Both the position numbers and the translations under genes were made by a program. 64,000 bases of DNA. It comes from Amorphophallus konjac (lineage: Eukaryota > Streptophyta > Magnoliopsida > Alismatales > Araceae). The notes below the pieces were generated by a model. That model had not been told where the DNA came from. It saw nothing but the letters and a program-made list of their open reading frames with translations, and searched no databases. Within the stretch, counting starts at the first letter, position 1; every line of letters starts with the position of its first letter. This document shows, piece after piece, positions 22,106 to 32,580 of this stretch. Location: positions 146,448,732-146,512,731 of the forward strand of contig CM040117.1 of NCBI GenBank assembly GCA_022559845.1, in the 5' to 3' direction.

Positions 22106-22416
22106 TTTTTAGGTGGTTCGGTCCTCCAGACCTACATCCACCCCTCACTCCCAACCGGAGTGAGGCTTCCACTAGTAACACTAGCACAGCAGACTCAGTC
22201 TGCAACAAATGCTACCAAACAGCTTGACCAGGGGAACAACTTCCCCTCTTCCTCCCAACCGGAGGGAACCCAGAAGCAGCGCCCAGCTACTTGCAACCGG
22301 AGATCAAATCTCCCTTCTCCTGACCCACCAAGAGGAATCCACAAGTAGCATCCTGCTACTTTCGACCGGAGATCAAATCTCCCTTCTCCTGACCCACCAG
22401 GAGGAAACCAATCCCC
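22106..22416 (-). ncRNA. S1 leader: tandem small-hairpin array
   Basis: On the minus strand, two and a half modules occur in series. Each has a CCTCC...GGAG hairpin, then aag, a GGAGAT-ttg-ATCTCC hairpin, then ggtt, and an AAGTAGC...GCTACTT hairpin (one copy AAGTAGC/GCTGCTT with a G-U pair). The array ends with the two-hairpin U5 motif (CTCACTCC/GGAGTGAG and the GGTGG/CCACC-closed stem, 22106-22169). The same modules, more numerous and with different stems, occur in S2 at 51056-51604. Confidence 0.65.
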
Positions 22417-22723
22417 AACAGGGCAATCAGAAGAATCACAAGGAAATGTAAACGAAACTAAGAAAAGGAAAATACAGTAATCAGAAAACTGTAGCTATGG
22501 TAGCACAACTGTGGCTCTCAATTAGAGCTAACTGGGATGGATATGATCCATGGTACAGCAGGAACAAATATTCAAGTAGCATTGCTTCTCTTCTCACTCT
22601 GCTCAAGCTCTCTATCTCTTCCTTTCTCTCTTCTTTTACTTATCCTTCTGGATCGTGAAAGCTCTCACTCTTGCTCTGCTTTTGTCGATCACGATCAGTC
22701 CCTTTCAGACAGAGGAGTCTTCC

Positions 22724-22735
22724 TTATATATATAT
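22724..22735 (-). promoter_or_regulatory. S1 LTR TATA box
   Basis: A TATATATATAA-type box on the minus strand upstream of the purine-rich and hairpin-rich leader. The 3' LTR has the same box at 5654-5666. Confidence 0.7.
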
Positions 22736-23866
22736 CAGCAGCGATTAGGGTGACATGCGCTCTCCACGATTCCCGCCAAGAGGTCTCAGTCCACGTGTCA
22801 GCATCCTGGTACCTCGTCCATCCTGGGATCACGACCCAGTCACCTCGGATCCCGTGCCCTTCATTAGCACGTTCAACAACTACTGTCTGGTGGCGTCAAC
22901 TCACTTGCTCCTAAAGGTTGACGCAGCCTTCAAGGGCATTCTACTAGCAAGACTTAAGTCTGCTGCGTTGACTCTATCAGCCTGCTGCGTTGATGCATTG
23001 ATACATTCCAGCGAGCAACCAGCCTAGCCTTTTAACTGCTGCGTCAACGCTTCCAACCCGTGGCGTTGACGCATTGATGATCCAGTGATCAAGTCTTCAG
23101 CAGATGGGCGTGCTGCGTCGACGCTCTCATCATGCTGCGTTGACGCATTTCTGTTCCAGTAGCTGAAATTTGGATGGCTTCAGCCTTCTTGCGTCAAGGA
23201 GTGCGTTGACGCATTGTGCAACTGCGTCCACCCTCTGGTCACCTTGTCGTTCCATCAAGCTGCTGCGTCGACCCAACGAGCTGTAGCGTCCACGCTGCAA
23301 AGGTACTCCAGAGGTTGCAAGGAGATACTTGAACTGCTGCGTCCACGCTGCCGGTTGGTGGCGTTGACGCACGAACATGTACTTCAAGCCTATCTTGCCT
23401 TGTATATTGGCGTCTCTTAAGCCGCTGCGTCGACGCTGCTTCATAGTGGCGTTGACGCATCGAGCACCCTACATCCTTTTGTTCCTGTTAAACATTCATT
23501 AAAACTTAAGTGTCTATATCACTTAGCTTATCGTTGTCATCATCAAAACTAGGAGTACAACATCCCTCTCACTCTATCACTGCCGTCCGACATCCCGCCT
23601 CTCGCTCTCTCTCTTTATCTTCCTCTCTCTCACTCTATCACCGCCGAAGGGGGAGATGCCTTTGGTGTCTCCCCTCTAACGTCTCCCTATTCTCTCTCTC
23701 TCTCTCTCTCTCTATGGTATTTTGGTCATTTGACCGTCCAAGGGATATTTTAGTTATTTTACCGTCACTTAACATGAATATTGGCATCCTTTAAGAATAT
23801 TAGCGATCTCGTCGACGGAAGTTAACTATGATGGTGTATCTAAAAGTTTTTCAAAATAGTAGTGAT

Positions 23867-24136
23867 ATGTATGCTAATGCATTTCCAAGAGTGATATCTC
23901 TACAAGTTCATCTGTAATAATGGTTTATATATAAAAAACCCTAAAATGATCACTGAACTAAATCTCAACAGCTATCTATCTAACACTGTCATTTCTTAAA
24001 ATAGCTACAAGTCTAACTTGATCAAGAGATTAATATATACTAGCTATCTAATTATACATCATTTCTAAATATATATTATAGCTACATTTCTTAACAAATT
24101 TGCACTTAACAAATATCAACTATATTTCTCACATTA
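23867..24136. other. AT-rich spacer, no feature seen
   Basis: About 270 bp of AT-rich sequence between the right end of FB and the TK LTR. It has several CTATCTA/TATATATA runs and no ORF or recognisable repeat boundary. This is one of the few stretches that might be pre-existing background. Confidence 0.6.
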
Positions 24137-27100
24137 TGTCACGCCCCGATGCGAAAAATCGGAACGCAGCAATTAGAATCACTCATGACAATCAGAGCAA
24201 GCACGTAATTAAAATAGATGCAAAAATGCAAGAGATCACACTTATTCAAATAAACTGCCAACTTTATTAATCAACCACTTATCCAAACCAACGTATTACA
24301 TAATGACCCAATTGAAATAACTAAACAAGTTACAACTATTACTGACTAACATAACTACATAATTCGACAAGACCTATACTATGATAGACACCGACATGAC
24401 TTCTACTGGCTCGCTCCAAAATCTTCACTCTTGCCCATCCCCATCAGTTTGCGTGTCCTCGTCAGTACTACCTGAAAAGGGGGAACAACTGGGTAAGCGA
24501 ACGCTCAGTAGATTCTATAATAGGCAATGTATAAGTGATTAGCCAATTTAATAATGTCATGCCGAGAAACATGGAACAATAAAATAAACACAACCGATAA
24601 TAGCCACAGTGGATGTATATAAATTTCAGGGAATAACAAAGAGTATAGAAGAACAATATTCCATGGATTGGCCGAACAAGCATGCAAGTATAGCAAGTCA
24701 TGTAGAGTAATAGACTCATGAAGGAAATGAATGTCAAAGACCGCACACTAGCAAGTACTGGGTGCAATGCCACACCTTGTCATTACAAACTCCCCGGGGC
24801 ACAAGTACTTTCGGGCGCTCCTCCCAGGACCAGACCGGGCCCTTAGTGATGCGTTGGCACCGATTTGGCGGATCCATGATCCCAAGTAAAATCTAGACAT
24901 TCATTGGAATTGGCCAAGAATTCCAAGGTTTAGTTTATGTAACTTATCTCTAAGATCAAGAGTTATCCCAATAGAGATTTGGGAAAAAGTCATAGGAATA
25001 TGACTTGGAAATCAAGATTTCCTCAAAAGGGATCATGAAGGGACTAGATTGCAGCCCAAGGCTACCCTTGGTACGGCTGCTACATCACACAAGGAACCAC
25101 GTAAAACAAGCTCTGGACACAGTGGCGGTCATGCCGAGACTGCTAGCAAGAATTGATGGTCCAGACTGAACGCTATAAGAAGGATAAGATGGTCCACAGA
25201 GGGCCGCTAAAAGAAGTTGGTGGTCCAGGAAGGGCCACTTCCATGCTGGGTACAGTAGGGTAAAACAGTCAACTTAAACAGGTTCTCAATTGGCCAGGGT
25301 ATGGTTAGACCGAACCAGGGTTCAGCCCACGTAACCCAAGGGCATTTGAGAGGACTTAGGTCGACTTGAACAAGGCTAGAGTGACTTGGAGCAGGGGTAA
25401 GTCACCTTGGCAAATTGGCACACAGGCCAGTCAGGAGACAATTAGTGGTCGCATCGTGGCCGCTAGCTAAAATTAGCGGTCATGCTGTGGCCACTAACAC
25501 AATTAGCAGTCCCAACAGGGTCATCTTCGGATTGGAACAAATAGAGTAGTCATGGCTGCCCAAAATGCGATTTGATCAAGTCGGTGGGTTCAGGCTTTGG
25601 GGGTACAACCTACGTCCTAGTGGAAATCCCAGGCTCGTGGGGGCTTACGGAGGTCTCATAATAGTTGTCCTAGTCCGATGGAAGGAGTATCCGGCGAAGT
25701 GTCCCAACTATTACATGATTAAGGTTAAGAAACGCGAAAAACAAGTGTGATGCGGTCAATCAACACCACCAGTGTGGCATGACTGTCAAACAAGTTCAAC
25801 AAGTGATAGATTTGCAAAAATTAAGGCAATCATGAATCAATTTATGCAAAACTAACTACTTGTTCATAGCAAGAGGATTGATTGACAAGTCATGCTTTGA
25901 AGGGAAAAGAGATCAACTTCCAGCATTTCTGATCCACAGGAAGAATTTAATTCATATAACCCTAGTTATTGGATATGTTTATACCTTATTCATGCTGTCT
26001 AACTAATGAGAACAAAAGGGAACATGCTGCAATCTGTCTGGGAAATCGAGTGCTAATAGCGGTCAGAAGAGGGCTGCTAATGTCGATTAGCGATCGGTGA
26101 ACTACCGTTATTACGCTAAATTCAAAACAGGCATTTGGTCATTTGTCGCAAGGTCGCTAATACCAATGGCAGTTTTTGGTAGACCGCTACCATGAATTCT
26201 GCCATGGCCTCCGGCGAGCTTCGACACACCGTGCTTGTAACTCAATGGTAACGTGGTATAGTGCATAAAAATTGGGCAAAACCATGTCAATCGAAATAGC
26301 ACAAGATTTCGTACATGATAGCATGTTCAGTTACATCTTTAGCCTGTCAAAATCCTAACTTCAGATCAAAATAAGGTGAATGTAATGCTATTGAAACCTT
26401 AATCATGACATGCTTCCACTAAAACTCAAATTTTGAATGGTATACTACACAAAAATAGGGGCTTTTACTGTCAAAACAAAGAAGACTCAAAGGTGCTCAT
26501 GATGGTATAACTTAATTAGGGTTTAGCCTGTGAGAGTCTACCTAAATCAAGGGAGGAAGGGGACACCGATGCTATCATCGGATGAAAAACCCACTCTAAA
26601 ACCCGTCGTCTCCGGCCCCGGTCGAGCACACCAGCGACTGCTAGTCCCAAAGGGGGTTCTCGTGAGGGTTAGGGGTCGTCTTATAGGGTTAGGGTTGACA
26701 GGAGAGTCGTGTAAAGGGCTAGGGATTGACGAGGAGAGTCCTCACGCGATATTCACGCTTGACCAAATCAACGATTTAATCCACCTAATTTCGGTGCCTA
26801 TGGTTAGGGTTTTTGATAGGAGATAAAGAGGAAATGGGGCTCTAACAAAGGTCTATCAATCAGGTCCGGAATGAGCCCATTTGAGCTCGATTTGGGATTG
26901 AATTGGGTTGGATAGGGGCTACTCTAATAAAACACTGAGTTCTACCCAAAACCTGAAACTGGGCCTAACCAAATTTTCTATTGGGTCAGGTTTAGAAGAC
27001 AAAGCTATAGGAAAAATGATCCTCTACACAAATATGGTTTTTTCAGTTATAAATTAGTTGACTTTTACCCTAAGAGAAAATTTAATTTTATATTAAGAAA

Positions 27101-27138
27101 CTCCCAATTTTATTATGAATAAAATTTGGGATGCTACA
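24137..27138 (-). repeat. TK 3' LTR
   Basis: 3002 bp. Read on the minus strand it starts TGTAGCATCCCAAATTT at 27138 and ends GGGGCGTGACA at 24137, with TG...CA ends. It holds scattered copies of an AGCGGTC/GACCGCT motif (25060-26210). The small ORFs inside look incidental. Confidence 0.88.
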
Positions 27139-27152
27139 CCCTCCCCCACTTT
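27139..27152 (-). promoter_or_regulatory. TK polypurine tract
   Basis: The complement reads AAAGTGGGGGAGGG, directly upstream of the LTR start on the minus strand. It would prime plus-strand synthesis and confirms that 24137-27138 is the 3' LTR. Confidence 0.88.
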
Positions 27153-27329
27153 AGGAATTTGGTCCTCCAAATTCACCGAACTTGTCGAACGGGGAAAAAC
27201 ACGGTTACTGACCTTAAAACAAATCAGGATACTGCTTCTAGATTACTTCTTCCGATTCCCACGTGGCTTCTTCTGTTCCATACTTACTCCGCTGGACCTT
27301 GACCATCGGTATGGACCGATTCCTGAGTT

Positions 27330-28485
27330 GCTGCTGCTCTCAGTCCAAAATCTTGATAGGTTTCTCATCATAGGATAGATCTTCCATCGGCTCCAGATCT
27401 ACATGCTGAATAATGTGTGAGGGGTCGTATACGTACTTCCGTAGCATGGACACATGGAAGACATTATGCACGCCTGACAACTGGGGTGGTAATACCAATC
27501 TATAGGCAACTTCTCCCACTCTCTCCAAAATTTCAAACGGACCAACAAATCTTGGACTTAGCTTGCCACAGATGCCAAATCTTCGGACTCCTCTCATAAG
27601 TGAGATTTTCATAAATACATGCTCACCAACTTGAAACTCCAATACTCTTCTTCTATTATCTGCATAGCTTTTCTACCTGGATTGAGCAACATGCAAACGG
27701 TCTCTAATAATCTGAATATTCTTTGATGATTCGAAAATAAGATCTAGTCCAAGCCATTGCTTCTCGCCTACCTCATTCCAGCAAAGAGGTGAACGGCAAC
27801 TCCTACCATAGAGAGCCTCGAATGGTGCCATCTGAATACTGGATTGGTAACTGTTATTGTAGGCAATTTCTATCAAGGCTAAATGTTAATACCAGTTACC
27901 TTTAAAGTCAATCATGCAAGCCCTTAACATATCTTCTACAATCTGGTTCATTCTCTCTGTCTGCTCATCTGTCTGAGGATGAAAAGTAGTACTAAAGTTC
28001 ATAGGGGTTCCCAACGATTCCTATAATCCTTTCCAAAAATGAGATGAGAATCTAGGGTCTCTATCAGACACAATGCTCATGGGCACTCCATGCAATCTCA
28101 CTACCTCCTTCATATACAAGGCAGCCAACACATCCACTGTCCATTTCAACTTAATAGGTAGGAAATGCCCGGATTTGGTCAATCTGTCAATAATCACGTA
28201 AATCGCGTCGAAACTACCATGAGTTCTCAGTAAACCCATGATAAAATCCATGTCGATACTCTCCCACTTCCATTGTGGTATCTCGAGAGGTTTTAATTTC
28301 CCAGCATGTCTGAAATGCTCAGCCTTCACTTGTTGACATACTAAGCATCTGCTTACAAATTCAACCACTTCTCTCTTCATGTTTGGCCACCAAAAGGTTC
28401 TCTTCAAGTCTCTATACTTCTTAGTAGCTCCAGGATGAATTGTGTACTTGGACCTATGGGCTTCTTCAAAGATCTTACTCTTCAC
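27330..28485 (-). pseudogene. pol: TK integrase and C-terminal domain
   Basis: Fragments in series give an HHCC zinc domain (HPGATKKYRDL...CLVCQQVK), the catalytic core with the first Asp in WESIDMDFIMG and the second in SIVSDRDPRF, and the Glu region HPQTDEQTE near 27960-27990. Then come AYNNSYQSSIQMAPFEALYG and a GPF.IL.RVG.VAYRL C-terminal fold. The last part (LSYDEKPIKILD) matches the end of Tekay-type integrases. Stops at about 28020, 27880 and 27640 and at least one frameshift break the frame. Inactive. Confidence 0.85.
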
Positions 28486-28489
28486 TTTG

Positions 28490-30260
28490 GCTTATTTGGG
28501 AATGCAAGTTCTTCCACGGAACAATAATCTGCCATCCTCGGTCAACAGAAAATCTGGTCGACTGTTTAAGCTTTCCTTGATCTCTACCAGTAATGGATCA
28601 TTGTCTTGCAAGGCCTTAATCTCGCCTAACAACTCTGGGTGAAGCTGAACCTGGGTGATCATAACCCGATCTTTCTTCTCATCAATATTGAGATCTAGGC
28701 TTGCTAACTGTTCCAGCATCTTCCACTCTTGTAGCATAAGGCTTGACAACTTAGCCATCGGCTTCCTGCTCAAAGTATCAGCCACTACATTACCTTTCCT
28801 AGGGTGATATTAAATGGAGAAATATAAATCTTTTAGATATTCGAGCCATCTCCTCTACCTCATGTTAAGCTCTTTCTAGAAGAATAGATACTTCAAACTC
28901 TTATGATCTGAAAATACAATAAAAGTCTCTCTATACAAGTAATGCGTCCAAATTTTTAAGGCAAAAACCACTGCAGCGAGTTCTAAGCATAGACATGGTA
29001 GTTCTCTTCATGAGGAAGTCTAGATGAATATGCTATTGCCCTACCATGCTGCATTAGCACATAGCCTAAGCCGATTCCCGAGACATCAGTATAAACTTCA
29101 AAACCTCCTTCTCTAGAGGCCAAAGCTAGCAGAGGGGTAGTGGTCAAACACTCCTTCAGAGCCTGGAAACTCTTCTCACAGTCTTCCGACCACTCGAATT
29201 GCTTCTCCTTACGAGTCAACCTAGTCAAAGGTACCATAATCTTGGAGAAATCCTTAATGAACCTCTGATAATAACCTACTAGGCCTAGAAAACTTCTCAC
29301 TTCAATTACATTCACAGGCCTATCCCAATTTCTCACTGCCTCTATTTTAGAGGGATCTACTGTAATACCATCTTTAGTAATAACATGACCCAGAAAGGAC
29401 ACTTTTTGCAACCAAAACTCACACTTACTAAACTTTGCATACATTTGATGGTCCCTCAAAATATGTAATGCCATCTTCAAGTGCTCTTCATGCTCCTCCT
29501 TGCTCTTAGAATAAATGAGAATGTCATCGATAAATACCACGACCCACTGGTCTAAGTAGGGCCAAAAAACATCATTCATCAACTGCATAAAAGCTGCAAA
29601 AGCATTCGTTAGTCCAAAAGGCATTACTACAAATTCAAAATACACGTACCTATTTTGAAACGCCGTCTTAAAGATATCCTCGTCTTTGATTCATAACTAA
29701 TGATATCTTGATCGAAGATCAATCTTGGAAAACTATTGCGCTCCTGATATCTCATCAAATAGCTCATCGATCCTTGGTAATAGAAACTTATTCTTGATAG
29801 TAAGCTGGTTCAATTGACGATAATAAATACACAGTCTCAACAAACCATCCTTCTTCCTTACAAAAAGCACTGGCGCTCCCCATGAGGATGCACTTAGATG
29901 AATGAACCCTTTCTCCATCAACTCCAACAATTGCTCTTTCAATTCCTTTAACTCCGCAGGGGACATACGATACGGAGCCTTCGAGACTGGTGATGCGCCA
30001 GGAACTAAATCGATAGAGAAAACTACCTCTCTGTCAGGGGGAAGTCCCGACAATTCCTTAGGAAATACATCGGGAAAGTCTTGGACAATAGGGATGTCCT
30101 TCAGCTCCAACTTCTTCTTATCGGTCAAAGAGATCAAGGCCAAGAATGCCTGACACCTTTTCCTTAATAACTTCTCGGCCCGAAGTGCCAAAATAAGTGG
30201 CACATACTTAGACTGCCTAACACCAAGAAAAGAAAGCTCAGGATGCTCAGAAAAAGACAC
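28490..30260 (-). pseudogene. pol: TK reverse transcriptase and RNase H
   Basis: The segment 29733-30260 holds the connector [18 protein letters not shown] and the RT start ([28 protein letters not shown]). The segment 28983-29645 holds [12 protein letters not shown] and the catalytic [11 protein letters not shown] box, then the RT thumb (GHVITKDGI) and the RNase H start. RNase H is very broken between 28790 and 28980. Stops interrupt the frame at about 29730, 29700 and 28980. It would have copied the element's RNA in the cytoplasmic particle; it is dead here. Confidence 0.88.
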
Positions 30261-30299
30261 TGAGCCAGATTTGCAATGAATGCTAGCTCCATATCTAGA

Positions 30300-30745
30300 T
30301 AACTAATCTGCTCCTAGGATTGCATCATAATCCTTCATCTTCATACATACTAGATCTGCTGGCAAATTCTGACCATTAACTAGAATCTCACTAGAAGGAT
30401 AATAATACTTGATAGCTGAACTCCAATTGATAGGGGTTGAACTTTCTAATTGAGAATCCATTAACACAGGCTTCACAGATACAAACTTAGCAAAATTCTG
30501 AGAAATAAATGAATGAGTTGCTCCGGTGTCGAAAAGGATGAACGCTGGCTTAGAGAGACTAGTAAGAGTACCTTTGACCAATCCACCTTCCTCGGTGGCT
30601 TCTGATTCGTTCTCCTAGAGCGCTTGGAGCTTGCCCTGCCGCCTTTGACTTCCTTACTGCTTGTCCTGTGTAGCTTGATCTGAAATAAGAAGACACTCAG
30701 GGATCCTATGGTCCCTGCTGCCACAATGTAGACACGTTGATGCGG
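30300..30745 (-). pseudogene. pol: TK gag zinc knuckle and aspartic protease
   Basis: The complement of about 30694-30735 gives CLHCGSRDHRIPEC, a complete CX2CX4HX4C knuckle marking the end of gag. It is followed, after a frameshift, by the protease with FILFDTGATHSFIS around 30520-30545 and a DYDAILGAD stretch ending at a stop near 30303. The gag upstream of the knuckle is absent, the sequence changing at about 30740-30745 to material assigned to CV. Confidence 0.82.
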
Positions 30746-30807
30746 GGTGCTATGCGAGCTAGGACTCTATGCCACCATGAGACTGACGGACAACTAAGAC
30801 CAGCAAC

Positions 30808-30812
30808 GACAC
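30808..30812. other. S4 target site duplication GACAC
   Basis: GACAC precedes the 5' LTR and recurs at 41846-41850 after the 3' LTR, showing a simple insertion without later rearrangement. Confidence 0.93.
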
Positions 30813-31696
30813 TGTTGGGACTCCTCTGGGTTGTTAAGCAGTTCGTGCACTGCTTTGTGATGAAATGGTTTGATGATTGACAATAGTTTTTTTGATGATT
30901 AGCAACAGTGGTGTGTGACTTAGTTGACATTATTTCTATATATGATGGTGTAAGTATTATGATACATTCATATGTCAGATAATCATATCAATGGTGTGTG
31001 CATCTTAGTCTGTGCTTTGAATAGAGTCGGTGCAACACATGGTTAATTTTGCATTGAGTCTGTGCAATCCTCGCTGATGCACACGACTAAGTCGGTGCAA
31101 TTCTTCTCGATGCACGCCACCGAGTCGGTGCAACCTCTGCACCAGGCACTTAGAGTCGGTGCAATATGTCTTAGGTAACTCGGTGCATAGAAGTTCATGC
31201 ATTCTCCTTTTAAACATTAAGTCTATGCAAGTCAAGCATTCTGTGAGAATAAGTCCGTGCAAGCTCAGGCACGGGGCATGCTAAGTCTGTACAACGTCTT
31301 CTGTGGCAAGTCATCAGGTCAGGGCAATACTTGCCCATTGCATACACTCAGCCGATGTATCCGTAGGTCTTTTGTTGAAACCATGTCTATGCATCTGCTT
31401 TTGAAGAGATGATTGAGTCTGTGCATGTGTATGTAAACACCACAATTGAGTCCGTGCATCAAAATCTCTATTATGTGCAATCTCTTTTTTATGTCGTATA
31501 ATTGTCTGAATATGACATTATATCTAATGCCTTGACAAGTGCCTTTTCGTAAAGACTAAGAAGGGCATGTGATCCAAGATTGAAGAAAGTGCCAGGATCG
31601 TGACACGTGGAAAGTAGCTATGTTGAGATGCCGCCACGTGACGAAGGTGTTTGGGTGGGAATTGTGGTGACCACACGCCCTATCCTTCTACTGCTC

Positions 31697-31704
31697 TATA
31701 AATA
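31697..31704 (+). promoter_or_regulatory. S4 LTR TATA box
   Basis: TATAAATA, 885 bp into the LTR, is followed within 30 bp by a 7-bp hairpin and a GA-rich leader. The 3' LTR has the same box at about 41010. Confidence 0.78.
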
Positions 31705-31987
31705 GGAAGCTTCTTCCTCAGGAGAAGGGCGATCGTGAACATACTTCGAAAGAGCAGAAGCAGAGAGAGCTTGCACGATCCAGAGAGAAAAGAAAAAGAA
31801 GAAAGAGAGAAGAAGAGAAGGAGAGAGCTGAAAGAGAGATGTCTGAGAGAATACTGTGAGTGTTTGTTCCTTAGTCTCTCGGTTCAGAACCGGAGCTGAA
31901 ATTGCTCAGTGTTGAGCTACATTCCCCTAGTGTGTTCTTTTGTTTCTTCGTTTGCTTTATTTTTTCATTTCTGAAATTGTGTTTTCA

Positions 31988-32250
31988 AGCTGTGTGTCAA
32001 CGGAGCAAGCTGTGAAGCTCAGCGGTTTGCAGAGGTGGATTCCTCTGGTCGGGTAAAGCTGTAAGTCCCCAGCGGTTTTCAGAGGAGGATTCCTCTAGAC
32101 GGCATAAGCTGTAACACCCAGCGGTGTGTAGGGTTTTGACCCCAAAGCTGTGGATCAGCGAAGCTGTTCATCAGCAATAGAAGCCACATTCCGATTTGGA
32201 GTGTGGGGTGGACGTAGATCTCGGGTTTGAGATCGAACCACCTTAAAAAT
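31988..32250 (+). ncRNA. S4 leader: three nested-hairpin modules plus U5 motif
   Basis: Three successive modules have an outer CAGC/GCTG pair enclosing a small hairpin: AGAGG...CCTCT (32030-32046), AGAGG...CCTCT (32081-32096), and GGGT-tttg-ACCC in the third (32129-32142). The last swaps every inner pair while keeping the form. The shared U5 motif follows: CACATTCC...GGAGTGTG, then GGTGG...CCACC enclosing GATCTC/GAGATC, ending CACCTTAAAAATC. Confidence 0.62.
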
Positions 32251-32531
32251 CTCTGTCTACTATGCGATTGCTATGTGGTTTGTGTGCATTCTGTTTATTT
32301 CTTCGATCCGTAGTAGACGAATGCTTAGGACCATCTTGATCTAGATCTGTTAGGTCGGCTTCCATTGATTGTGATGTTTGTCCTTCTGTCGTCCAACAGC
32401 AGCTTGTTTTAATTCCGCACTTGGATCTGTTGTTGTTGGTCTTAATTGGGTGTCTGATCTATTCACCCCCCTGTAGATCGGTTATAGCATCCTGTTAGTT
32501 GGTATCAGAGCATACCACTTGATCCTAACAC

Positions 32532-32544
32532 TTGGTATCAGAGT
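32532..32544 (+). promoter_or_regulatory. S4 primer binding site
   Basis: TTGGTATCAGAGT, one base after the 5' LTR, matches the initiator tRNA-Met site at 12 of 13 positions. Confidence 0.88.
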
Positions 32545-32580
32545 CTAACTCTTCTACAGGGATCAACGTCCTGAAGAGAA

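Larger units (their letters stand above)
4696..23559 (-). mobile_element. S1: gag-plus-env-like Sirevirus-type retrotransposon without pol
   Basis: The two LTRs (4696-6489 and 21766-23559) are each exactly 1794 bp and nearly identical. They run TGTACTCC...CACCCTAACA on the minus strand. The PBS (TTGGTATCAGAGC, 21752-21764) follows the right-hand LTR, and a PPT (AAAAAGGGGGAGAT, complement of about 6492-6505) precedes the left-hand LTR, which fixes the minus orientation. The interior carries a gag-like ORF (19388-21634) and an env-like ORF (6778-16935, interrupted by LD). There is no protease, integrase or reverse transcriptase. The flanking five bases do not match (tccct on the left, acatc on the right), perhaps because the left flank lies in unstable CT repeats. 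Mobilisation would need pol from another element. Confidence 0.88.
21766..23559 (-). repeat. S1 5' LTR
   Basis: 1794 bp, the upstream copy on the minus strand. U3 palindrome array at 22890-23465, TATA stretch at 22724-22735, hairpin-rich leader at 22106-22416. The complement starts TGTACTCC and ends CACCCTAACA. Confidence 0.92.
2694..23866. mobile_element. FB: TIR fold-back element with GA/CT arms, split by S1
   Basis: The left end (about 2690-2745, CGCTATTTTCAAAAACTTT) is matched in inverted orientation by the right end (about 23815-23866, whose complement reads CTACTATTTTGAAAAACTTT). The similarity continues inward past a GTTAAC/TTAACT stretch. The interior left half (3060-3750) is GA-rich and the right half (3850-4695 and 23560-23720) is CT-rich. 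The two halves are inverted copies of the same imperfect minisatellite, with cores such as CGGCGGTGATAGAGGGAG. A perfect 8-bp hairpin, AAGTTGCT/AGCAACTT, sits at the centre (3817-3841). Excluding S1, the element is about 2.3 kb. It has no transposase and is probably a non-autonomous DNA transposon of Mutator or hAT type. No target duplication could be identified. Confidence 0.55.
24137..30745 (-). mobile_element. TK: Tekay/Del-like Ty3/gypsy element, 5'-truncated
   Basis: The minus-strand order is zinc knuckle, protease, reverse transcriptase, RNase H, integrase and C-terminal domain, followed by PPT and 3' LTR (24137-27138). This is the gypsy order. The 3-kb LTR and the C-terminal sequence around YDEKPIKILD suit the Tekay/Del chromovirus lineage. 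The element is cut at about 30745, directly upstream of the gag zinc knuckle, so most of gag and the 5' LTR are missing. Stops and frameshifts occur throughout pol. It is an old, dead copy. Confidence 0.88.
30813..32530 (+). repeat. S4 5' LTR
   Basis: 1718 bp. U3 (about 31000-31490) carries many AGTCGGTGCA / AGTCTGTGCA motifs. TATAAATA lies at 31697-31704, then a hairpin CTTCTTC...GGAGAAG, a purine-rich leader, and the hairpin-rich U5 (31988-32250). A second TTGGTATCAGAGC lies inside the LTR at 32499-32511, 33 bp before the functional PBS. Confidence 0.94.
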
